From assembly GCA_964512765.1 (NCBI GenBank), contig CAZEKF010000024.1, positions 1 to 16,988 on the forward strand: a stretch of DNA of 16,988 nucleotides, written 5' to 3'. Source of the stretch: GW2011-AR15 sp964512765 (GTDB lineage: Archaea; Nanobdellota; Nanobdellia; Woesearchaeales; GW2011-AR15). The notes below the pieces were generated by a model. That model was not told where the DNA came from. It made no database searches and saw nothing but the letters and a program-made list of their open reading frames with translations. This document shows, piece after piece, positions 7,269 through 12,601 of this stretch (its first letter is position 1; each line of letters starts with the position of its first letter). Both the position numbers and the translations under genes were made by a program.

Positions 7269-7272
7269 TCAT
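7199..7272. repeat. Origin-box repeat, copy R1
   Basis: R1 closely matches R2 (7839-7907). It comprises two tandem TGTCCAGTG boxes, a shared TTAGACGAGAAAATA block, an A-rich run and a third CCAGTG box. Its right end coincides with the stop codon of the DUF2283 gene, and its left end lies just upstream of the cdc6 TATA box. The repeat therefore fills a whole intergenic spacer. Confidence 0.8.
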
Positions 7273-7511
7273 GCAGAAGCCAAATTTTCATCAACTTTAA
7301 ATGTTGCTTCAATTGGAAAAGAAAGATTTTTCTTTGTACTAAACCTTTTCTCAAAATTGAGTATCATAAACCCAACTATCTCATTTTTTTCATTTAATCT
7401 AATAAAAACATCATCATCAATTTCTTTTGAAATTGCTTTTTTTGGTTTTCCCATTGAAATATCTAATATATCTCCTTTATTGTCATAATAAAAATTTAAT
7501 TTTTTTGCCAT
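7269..7511 (-). CDS. DUF2283 protein, probable antitoxin
   Basis: This 80-residue protein has the pattern of DUF2283: YYDNKGDILDISMG (8-21), then EIDDDVFIRLNEKNEIVGF (30-48) leading into a hydrophobic strand MILNF. DUF2283 members are small beta-rich proteins often paired with small nuclease-like toxins, and I infer an antitoxin role. ATG 7511 overlaps the upstream nuclease-like gene by 16 bp, so translation is coupled. The order toxin-first is less common than antitoxin-first. The C-terminal tail after about residue 55 is basic then acidic and may wrap the partner. The stop codon sits at the edge of repeat R1. The family call is fairly firm; the antitoxin role rests on the pairing. Confidence 0.75.
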   Translation of the reverse strand: MAKKLNFYYDNKGDILDISMGKPKKAISKEIDDDVFIRLNEKNEIVGFMILNFEKRFSTKKNLSFPIEATFKVDENLASA

Positions 7512-7798
7512 ATTAACACACCTTTCTTTACATTTTCAGATAAATAGCCTGTAATTATAAATTTTTTGTCTAAATTAATAACAAGCGAAAGATACTCTCC
7601 TTGACTTGTTTTTCTCTGATATACCCAAACACTAGATGATTTTATACTTTCGAAAATATAATCTGGATCAGAAATGACAGTTTTTACATCATCAAGTTTA
7701 TCCATCATTTCAGGATGTCTAAACACAATATGGTTCCATTGTGTTTCTTCTAAAACAATAGAATTACCTAATGGATCTTTTTCTTTTAAGATTATCAT
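7496..7798 (-). CDS. PBECR-like small nuclease fold protein, probable toxin
   Basis: From ATG 7798 this is a 100-residue protein with the layout of phage-type barnase/EndoU/colicin E5-D/RelE-like (PBECR) nucleases: a tryptophan-histidine start of the core (WNHIVFRHPEM, 21-31), a helix, ISDPDYIFES (42-51), two strands with SSVWVY and EYLSLVINLD, then FIITGYLSE (80-88) and a late Trp97. Likely active residues are among His23, His28, Arg62 and Thr83, by analogy only. An upstream ATG at 7834 is in frame, but it overlaps the TATA box, so the leaderless ATG at 7798 is preferred. It pairs with the overlapping DUF2283 gene. The target, RNA or otherwise, cannot be told from sequence. Confidence 0.65.
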   Translation of the reverse strand: MIILKEKDPLGNSIVLEETQWNHIVFRHPEMMDKLDDVKTVISDPDYIFESIKSSSVWVYQRKTSQGEYLSLVINLDKKFIITGYLSENVKKGVLIWQKN

Positions 7799-7820
7799 GG
7801 CAACAAAATAATAAAACTCA

Positions 7821-7830
7821 TTTAAATACT
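7821..7830 (-). promoter_or_regulatory. TATA box of the toxin-antitoxin pair
   Basis: AGTATTTAAA on the minus strand lies about 27 nt from ATG 7798 (centre to start). It overlaps the alternative start at 7834, which argues against that start. Repeat R2 lies directly upstream. Confidence 0.6.
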
Positions 7831-7838
7831 TCACACAA

Positions 7839-7907
7839 GAATGTCAAGTGTGTCCAGTGGCATGTGCTTAGACGAGAAAATAAGAAAAAAATATCCAGTG
7901 CAATCAT
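7839..7907. repeat. Origin-box repeat, copy R2
   Basis: R2 has boxes TGTCAAGTG (7842-7850), TGTCCAGTG (7851-7859, followed by G) and TATCCAGTG (7892-7900), plus TTAGACGAGAAAATA (7868-7882) identical to R1. It is oriented like R1. Its right end includes the stop codon of the next gene, and its left end abuts the toxin promoter. It differs from R1 by scattered substitutions and small gaps, so the duplication is not recent. Confidence 0.8.
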
Positions 7908-8404
7908 TCATTTTCCACTAACTGATACGGATCCAGTTCACGTATATAACTTGATTCATTTGGGTTATATGCTGCTGTATGTCCAAAAGACGGAACGTAC
8001 ATACCACCCGAAGTAACATCATCGAACGCAGCAACATCTAAATCAGTGTAAGAAATATTTGAAACAGTTGTTTCTGTTATATTATAACTATCAGCATTGT
8101 CAAAGGCACTAAGAACTTTTTTGATAGTATCATATGATCCCTGGACACCATATTTAACTTTCTCTGTAATGTAATTAATGAACAAGTCTAGGTAAGATGT
8201 TTTTTGTTCACCATACACTGAGTAAGGTGTTTGCGTAACTGATTCTATTGATGAATATGATGTATGATAATAACTTAACATTGCTTCCAAATTATCTGGA
8301 AAAACAGTCGACATGGTTGTAGAATCAGTTTCTTGCATTGAACATTCTGATAAATAGTGTAACCTTTCTTCTAAACTAAAGTCCAATGGTTGGTATTGTT
8401 GCAT
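7904..8404 (-). CDS. Unknown Ser/Thr/Tyr-rich protein
   Basis: I do not recognise this 166-residue protein. It is very rich in Ser, Thr and Tyr (for example SYYHTSYSSIESVTQTPYSV, residues 44-63) and acidic overall, with no membrane helix or signal peptide. A short amphipathic helix around YLDLFINYITEKVKYGV (71-87) is the only clear structured part; the C-terminal 50 residues look disordered. Such composition occurs in secreted, virion and adaptor proteins, but nothing specific supports any of these. Two overlapping AT boxes precede ATG 8404, which has no Shine-Dalgarno site. It is the third of three minus-strand genes that read toward the toxin pair. Confidence 0.65.
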   Translation of the reverse strand: MQQYQPLDFSLEERLHYLSECSMQETDSTTMSTVFPDNLEAMLSYYHTSYSSIESVTQTPYSVYGEQKTSYLDLFINYITEKVKYGVQGSYDTIKKVLSAFDNADSYNITETTVSNISYTDLDVAAFDDVTSGGMYVPSFGHTAAYNPNESSYIRELDPYQLVENE

Positions 8405-8442
8405 TTTTTCATATTAGCTTTATAATTAATATTAAAAAAAAT

Positions 8443-9198
8443 TTATCCAGGAAGTAATTCATACTGTGGTTGTTGAACAAACTCCTGTGTTACATCATAC
8501 ACCTCTGGTTGAGACACTGTAATCTCACTGTTTTCAGGAAGCGGTGTTATTGTTGGTTCACTTATTTCCTGTACAGGCGTCATTGTATTCTCTATGTCAT
8601 ACAAACCGCTTCTGACATCACTTTTATACTCTTTCACTGCTTTGTTTAAGATTGCTTTATCAACATTCCGCACGTATAAAGGCAGGATGTCAATTAAACC
8701 ACCAACTTTAGGTATGAACGATAATGCGTCAAGACCAATCAGTTTTGTGGTTAACCCTAAACTTTTAAGTTTTTTACCAGCGTATAAAGAAAACAATGCT
8801 TTAGGCAAAAACTCGTACTTGTTCACTTTTTTCACTAAATCACTTTTAATTTGTTCTCTCTGCTCACTTGTTAATACTCTCTGCACTAAACTAACTAAAG
8901 GCGCATATTTAGAGTTTTCAGCAAGATTGTCAATCACTGCATCAATTGTTGTTTGGCCAACATCAAACTCAAATTGATTTGCTTTTTTATTGCCAAAATA
9001 CCATGTACTGATTCTGGCAGTTGCGTCTGCAACATCAACACCAGTTGCTATTCTCATTACATCACTGTTAGTCCTATACTCTTCCTCAATTCTTTGAGAA
9101 AGATCAACAACACGTGTTGGATCAATCTGGCCATTTACTACAAGCATTTCTTGTAGTTCTTTGTCCTTTAAAGATCTCTGTAGTCTCTTCTCGAGCAT
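8443..9198 (-). CDS. Unknown protein with hydrophobic hairpin and disordered C-terminus; 5' end likely frameshifted
   Basis: The 251-residue frame begins with charged helices (1-45), has a long hydrophobic segment (about 143-178, LIGLDALSFIPKVGGLIDIL at 153-172) and ends in a Pro/Thr/Glu-rich tail (205-251). The Pro-Gly containing hydrophobic segment resembles LPFATDLVPG in the neighbouring protein at 9298-9876 and, loosely, the DUF4112 hairpin. The gene is probably longer. The frame stays open upstream for 27 codons of protein-like sequence (FNPIKNLFTSFTGGIEYLKT), while an ATG at 9281 with a GGAGGTG site is in another frame and stops after five codons. One missing base in the CCC run at 9269-9271 would join them. 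ATG 9198 itself has no nearby Shine-Dalgarno site and sits inside a 14-bp palindrome. Function unknown. Confidence 0.65.
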   Translation of the reverse strand: MLEKRLQRSLKDKELQEMLVVNGQIDPTRVVDLSQRIEEEYRTNSDVMRIATGVDVADATARISTWYFGNKKANQFEFDVGQTTIDAVIDNLAENSKYAPLVSLVQRVLTSEQREQIKSDLVKKVNKYEFLPKALFSLYAGKKLKSLGLTTKLIGLDALSFIPKVGGLIDILPLYVRNVDKAILNKAVKEYKSDVRSGLYDIENTMTPVQEISEPTITPLPENSEITVSQPEVYDVTQEFVQQPQYELLPG

Positions 9199-9205
9199 AT
9201 GCTCG
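9192..9205. repeat. 14-bp perfect palindrome at a start codon
   Basis: CGAGCATATGCTCG is its own reverse complement and encloses the ATG at 9198. It may be no more than the codons for Glu-His-Met-Leu-Glu, or a small dyad limiting initiation at this ATG. Confidence 0.5.
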
Positions 9206-9281
9206 TTTAAAGTCCCTGTCTTCAGGTATTCAATTCCTCCTGTAAAGGAGGTGAATAGGTTTTTTATTGGGTTGAATTCAT
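9199..9281 (-). other. Likely 5' extension of the 8443-9198 gene, out of frame with its ATG
   Basis: ATG 9281 has a GGAGGTG site 3 nt away (9290-9284) but reads only MNSTQ before TAA. If a C were restored in the CCC run (9271-9269) the frame would read MNSTPIKNLFTSF and run into the downstream protein. The stretch also forms a 6-bp hairpin, CCTCCT-loop-AGGAGG (9236-9251), whose minus-strand 3' arm looks like a Shine-Dalgarno site. A sequencing error, a real frameshift or a leader with regulated internal initiation are all possible. Confidence 0.5.
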
Positions 9282-9297
9282 AACACCTCCATAGTGT

Positions 9298-9876
9298 TTA
9301 TCTTATGTAAGCTGGTTCATGTATAGGTTGATGTATTAGGATAGGCTTTTCAATTGTATCATACGGATTTGCAATATCTTCGTCACCAAAAACTGGCTCT
9401 GGTGTCGTAGTTGTAGTTTTACCATGGTATGATTTAAAACCATTGAATATTCTACTGAATACATTGTAAACTTTTGGCATGACATACATGTCTTCTTTTA
9501 TGTCATAGCCTTGATTAGCTAAATCATCGAGGTATATGTTATGAGCAATACTTACACCAGGTACTAAATCTGTTGCAAAAGGAAGTAATTCTAAGATTGT
9601 TTCAAGGTTTGCAAGCTTTTTATTCCCATACTGTTTTTTTATAACAGATCTTGTATAAAAAGCAGTTAATACATCAAGTGTTTCTGTTATACCTGCATAT
9701 GCTAATAAACCTGCAGGGACAAATGCAAAAGGAGTTGCTGCTAGTGGAGAAGTAATACCTGCTAAAGCAGCTGCTATAAAACCTGAAGAGTTATAAAGAT
9801 CAAGCTTGGTAGCTTTATCTTTCCAAGTATATAATTTATCTTCAAGTTCTTGGTTCAGTGGGATTGTTTGGTTCAT
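9298..9876 (-). CDS. Unknown protein with hydrophobic hairpins, paralog-like to the next gene
   Basis: From ATG 9876 this is a 192-residue protein (a GTG at 9885 is an alternative start but lies only about 11 nt from the AATTTAAA box). After about 27 polar residues there is a 45-residue hydrophobic stretch likely forming a membrane hairpin (GFIAAALAGITSPLAATPFA onwards, about 32-75). A second, weaker segment follows (LELLPFATDLVPGVSIAHNI, about 95-114), and the C-terminal 50 residues are Thr/Pro-rich and disordered. The LPFxxDLVPG signature and the tail resemble the downstream protein, with loose likeness to DUF4112. The stop is in the same frame as the downstream extension. A membrane-associated partner pair is inferred; no function is known. 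Confidence 0.65.
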   Translation of the reverse strand: MNQTIPLNQELEDKLYTWKDKATKLDLYNSSGFIAAALAGITSPLAATPFAFVPAGLLAYAGITETLDVLTAFYTRSVIKKQYGNKKLANLETILELLPFATDLVPGVSIAHNIYLDDLANQGYDIKEDMYVMPKVYNVFSRIFNGFKSYHGKTTTTTPEPVFGDEDIANPYDTIEKPILIHQPIHEPAYIR

Positions 9877-9885
9877 TTTTTTCAC

Positions 9886-10098
9886 GTAGGTTTTTAAATT
9901 ATCTTGATTATAGTATAACTATATTAATATAAGAACGTTATTCTTAGTTATTTATTATAATCAAAAAATAATAATTAAATATTTTAGATTATTAACATAA
10001 TTATATATTTTTTATATTTAATTGAGTAATGAAAATATGATAAATATCTTCTGAAAAACAAAAAAATTTAAATATTAGAATAAGAATATCATTAATTT
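9886..10098. other. AT-rich intergenic spacer with nested dyads
   Basis: This 213-bp spacer between divergent genes holds no reading frame of note. TTGATTATA (9904-9912) and TATAATCAA (9956-9964) form a perfect 9-bp inverted pair enclosing two smaller dyads: TATAGT/ACTATA (9909-9923) and TAAGAA/TTCTTA (9930-9946). The right part carries the promoter of the gene at 10099. The composition makes chance palindromes likely, but the nesting suggests operators for divergent transcription. Confidence 0.5.
10066..10083 (+). promoter_or_regulatory. Promoter of the second Lrp-type gene
   Basis: ATTTAAATATTAGAATAA is identical over 18 bp to 12570-12587 upstream of the TrmB-like gene, and both are followed by TATCATT just before the ATG. 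The TATA part is centred about 29 nt from ATG 10099. Confidence 0.65.
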
Positions 10099-11133
10099 AT
10101 GAAAGCACATATAGGAAGAATAGATGATTCAATCAAAACAAAATCAGTAAAATTAGACTTAAAAGACAAAAAAATTCTTGCATATTTGTCAGAAAACTCA
10201 CGAGTACCTTTGACACAATTGAAAAAAACAGTACAATTATCCAGAGATAGTGTTAAATACAGAATATCACGGTTAATGAAACAAGGTGTAATTCTGAAAT
10301 TTATACCAATCATTGACCTTACAAGATTTGGTTACCATACATATCACACTTTTTTTCAAATAGATGTTCGTAATAAAGAACGGTATGATGAATTTGTAGA
10401 TTATTTAAGCAAACTAAACTTTGTGAAAAATATTATTGAATATTCTGACATTTGGGACCTGGAAGTTGTTGCAATTGCAAAAAGCGCTCCAGATTATGAC
10501 AATGAGCTAAACCAGATAACAAGTATGTTCCATGATATTATTATTGAAAAAGAAAAAATTAAAGTTATTAGAGGATATAATTCTATACACTTACCAAGCA
10601 AATTTTATAATGAAGCACAACACGAGTTTCAAACAATAAAAAATGAAACCAAGGAAAGTAAGTTAGACGATAAAGATCTACAGATATTGTTAATGCTTAA
10701 TGAAAGTTGTAGAATTCCATTATATGAAATTTCTAAAAAAATTGGAATAACAGCTGAAGCTGTGTCATACAGATTAAAGAAATTATACAAATCAAATGTA
10801 ATAAGAAAATATTCAACATTGATTAATTTAAGTTCGTTAGGCTATCACTGGTTTAGTTTTGTCATGAAAACAAAGACATTTAACCTTGATTATGATAGTA
10901 AATTACGAACCTTTGTATTAAATCATCCGTATATTATACGAGCTGTGAAGACATTAGGCGGCTGGGATTTCTTGTTTTATATAGTTGCTGAGAAACCTAG
11001 AGAGTTCCATGATACTGTCAAAGAGTTTAAACATCATTTCTCTGAAATAATTAGTAATTATAGTACTTTATTAGGTTATAAAGAAATATATTACAATCCA
11101 TTGCCAGAGTATGTTATTGAAGGATTTTCTTAA
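10099..11133 (+). CDS. Tandem Lrp/AsnC-type transcriptional regulator (double HTH)
   Basis: This 344-residue protein is a paralog-like relative of the minus-strand regulator at 444-1415. HTH 1 covers about 18-63 (KLDLKDKKILAYLSENSRVP, recognition helix near LSRDSVKYRISRL). A RAM-like domain is at 68-165, HTH 2 at 188-235 (LDDKDLQILLMLNESCRIPL), and a second RAM-like domain at 243-335 includes the typical TLGGWDFLFYI (285-295). A 17-residue N-terminal extension precedes the first HTH. Both HTHs look intact. The mRNA is probably leaderless. Its promoter is nearly identical to that of the TrmB-like gene, which suggests the two regulators respond to the same condition. Possible targets include the divergent gene at 9298-9876. 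The ligand is unknown. Confidence 0.85.
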   Translation: MKAHIGRIDDSIKTKSVKLDLKDKKILAYLSENSRVPLTQLKKTVQLSRDSVKYRISRLMKQGVILKFIPIIDLTRFGYHTYHTFFQIDVRNKERYDEFVDYLSKLNFVKNIIEYSDIWDLEVVAIAKSAPDYDNELNQITSMFHDIIIEKEKIKVIRGYNSIHLPSKFYNEAQHEFQTIKNETKESKLDDKDLQILLMLNESCRIPLYEISKKIGITAEAVSYRLKKLYKSNVIRKYSTLINLSSLGYHWFSFVMKTKTFNLDYDSKLRTFVLNHPYIIRAVKTLGGWDFLFYIVAEKPREFHDTVKEFKHHFSEIISNYSTLLGYKEIYYNPLPEYVIEGFS

Positions 11134-11163
11134 ATGTGGACAACAAATTAATAATTGATTATA

Positions 11164-11171
11164 TTTTTAAA
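11164..11171 (+). promoter_or_regulatory. TATA box of kae1
   Basis: TTTTTAAA lies 23 nt upstream of ATG 11195, consistent with a leaderless transcript separate from the preceding gene. Confidence 0.5.
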
Positions 11172-11194
11172 CAAAAGTAAATTCACTTCTTAAT

Positions 11195-12178
11195 ATGATA
11201 TGTATTGGAATAGAATCAACAGCTCACACGTTTGGAATAGCTATTGTTAATGATAAAAAACAAGTTCTAGCTAATGTTAGAGATTTATATACAACTAAAA
11301 AAGGCGGTATTATACCTGTTAAAGTTGGTGAACATCATGTTGATGTTTGTGATGACATATTAAAACAAGCATTGAATAAAGCTAAATTGAAGTTAAAAGA
11401 TGTAGATATTATTTCGTTTTCAATATCTCCTGGACTAGGCCATTGTTTAAGAATTGGTTCTATTGTTGCTAGAACATTAGCTTTGAAATTAAAAAAACCT
11501 TTAGTAGGTGTTAATCACTGCATTGCACACTTAGAAATTGGTAGAATGTTATCAGGTTTTAAAGATCCTGTTTTGTTATATGCTTCAGGTGCTAATACAC
11601 AAGTTATTGCTTATGATGGTGGTAAGTATAGAATATTCGGTGAAACACTTGATATAGGCGTTGGGAATTTTATTGATTCATTTGCACGTTTTATTGGACT
11701 AGGTTTTCCTGGCGGACCTAAAATTGAAAAATTAGCTTCAAAAAGTAAAAATTACATTGAATTACCTTATACTGTTAAAGGTATGGATGTTAGTTTCAGT
11801 GGGTTATTGACTAATCTTAAAACAAAGTATAATTCTAAAAAGTATAAAATAGAAGATCTTGCATATTCAATGCAAGAAACAGTGTTTGCAATGTTAACAG
11901 AAGTAAGTGAGAGAGCAATAGCACACTGTGAAAAAAATGAATTAGTTCTTGGTGGAGGAGTTGCTTGTAACAAACGATTACAAAACATGTGTTCAATAAT
12001 GTGCAAAGAACGTGATGCTAAATTCTTTTGTCCAGATAACGAATTCTTAGTCGATAACGCAGCGATGATTGCCTGGACAGGATTATTAATGTATAAAGCT
12101 GATGAAACTGTTACTGTTAAGAATTCTGGTATTAGGCCGTATGAACGGACTGATGATGTTAATGTAACATGGAGATAA
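11195..12178 (+). CDS. kae1: Kae1, KEOPS subunit for tRNA threonylcarbamoyladenosine (t6A37)
   Basis: Kae1 transfers the threonylcarbamoyl group to A37 of ANN-decoding tRNAs within the KEOPS complex in the cytoplasm. The 327-residue sequence is collinear with archaeal Kae1: GIESTAHTFGIAI (5-17), SPGLGHCLRIG (78-88), the metal-binding NHCIAH (107-112, His108 and His112), GETLDIGVGN (149-158), GLGFPGGPKIE (168-178), MDVSFSGLLT (197-206), LGGGVACNKRL (252-262) and the third metal ligand region VDNAAMIAWTG (287-297). The usual SGGNTQ nucleotide loop reads SGANTQ (131-136). The protein ends shortly after the RTDDVNVTW motif, so it is a stand-alone Kae1 and not the Kae1-Bud32 fusion found in many euryarchaea; no Bud32 gene is visible here. 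It abuts a convergent gene with no gap. Confidence 0.95.
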   Translation: MICIGIESTAHTFGIAIVNDKKQVLANVRDLYTTKKGGIIPVKVGEHHVDVCDDILKQALNKAKLKLKDVDIISFSISPGLGHCLRIGSIVARTLALKLKKPLVGVNHCIAHLEIGRMLSGFKDPVLLYASGANTQVIAYDGGKYRIFGETLDIGVGNFIDSFARFIGLGFPGGPKIEKLASKSKNYIELPYTVKGMDVSFSGLLTNLKTKYNSKKYKIEDLAYSMQETVFAMLTEVSERAIAHCEKNELVLGGGVACNKRLQNMCSIMCKERDAKFFCPDNEFLVDNAAMIAWTGLLMYKADETVTVKNSGIRPYERTDDVNVTWR

Positions 12179-12508
12179 TTATTCTAATAAGCTTTGTAAA
12201 GTAACAAAATATTCTTTGCCATGTTCTAAAGGAATAAATCCTAGTCTTTCAGCTGCTATACGATCTTCTCTAAAATATGACTGCACTATGACTTTATCAC
12301 AAATTCCTTTTATTTCTTCAGCTACAGGAATAGACTCTCTATCTAATTCAAAGACAAATCCTCTATAATAATGTTGTTCTTCTGGATCTATTATTTTGTG
12401 CCTGTAATCAATTTTTTCAACTTCGTATCCCCATCTTTCTATATGTTCTGCTAGTAACCACATTGACCTAAAATCTCTTGCAACTAGTATTATTTTTTTA
12501 AGTGACAT
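12179..12508 (-). CDS. Small single-domain receiver-like protein, unknown
   Basis: This 109-residue protein is not recognised, but its alternation of strands and helices fits a compact (beta-alpha)5 domain: KKIILVA (4-10), a helix near 14-26, YEVEKIDY (28-35), GFVFELDRES (50-59), DKVIVQS (71-77), GFIPLE (90-95). This is the shape of a response-regulator receiver domain. The site after strand 3 reads FELD, with Glu54 where phosphorylatable Asp would stand, much as SELD in the membrane-anchored protein at 2046-2735. No output domain is present. It is divergent from the TrmB-like gene with its own TATA box at 12531-12540, and its stop abuts that of kae1. Fold assignment is by eye only. Confidence 0.65.
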   Translation of the reverse strand: MSLKKIILVARDFRSMWLLAEHIERWGYEVEKIDYRHKIIDPEEQHYYRGFVFELDRESIPVAEEIKGICDKVIVQSYFREDRIAAERLGFIPLEHGKEYFVTLQSLLE

Positions 12509-12530
12509 TTTGAATATTGGAGAAGAGAAT

Positions 12531-12540
12531 TATATTTAAA
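12531..12540 (-). promoter_or_regulatory. TATA box of the 12508 gene
   Basis: TTTAAATATA on the minus strand begins 24-32 nt from ATG 12508, the leaderless spacing. It sits beside the quasi-palindrome at 12542-12569. Confidence 0.55.
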
Positions 12541-12541
12541 G

Positions 12542-12569
12542 CTTATTTACCCTTTTTGGGAGTAGTAAG
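12542..12569. promoter_or_regulatory. Quasi-palindrome between divergent promoters, possible TrmB operator
   Basis: CTTATTTACCC, then TTTTT, then GGGAGTAGTAAG forms an imperfect dyad (CTTA...CCC-N5-GGG...TAAG). It lies exactly between the TATA boxes of the genes at 12508 and 12602. TrmB-family operators as I recall them also use half-sites with a 5-bp spacer, so autoregulation by the TrmB-like protein is plausible but unproven. Confidence 0.35.
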
Positions 12570-12587
12570 ATTTAAATATTAGAATAA
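12570..12587 (+). promoter_or_regulatory. Promoter of the TrmB-like gene
   Basis: ATTTAAATATTAGAATAA is identical to 10066-10083 in front of the second Lrp-type gene. The TATA centre is about 28 nt from ATG 12602 with no Shine-Dalgarno site. Confidence 0.65.
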
Positions 12588-12601
12588 AATAACTATCATT
12601 T

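Noticed and set aside
7771..8016. Plus-strand frame across repeat R2 and the end of the 7904 gene.
   Set aside because: It covers a toxin gene start, a non-coding repeat and the antisense of another gene; no start signals.
8594..8977. 127-codon plus-strand frame.
   Set aside because: Antisense to the 8443-9198 protein, with hydrophobic low-quality composition.
9236..9251. CCTCCT-GTAA-AGGAGG hairpin as a transcription terminator.
   Set aside because: No T-run follows on either strand, and it lies inside a stretch that appears coding; better read as a possible ribosome-site hairpin or chance.
9252..9280. Programmed -1 frameshift at the A-run after ATG 9281.
   Set aside because: The stop TAA in the ATG frame comes before the A AAA AAC heptamer could be used in the right register.
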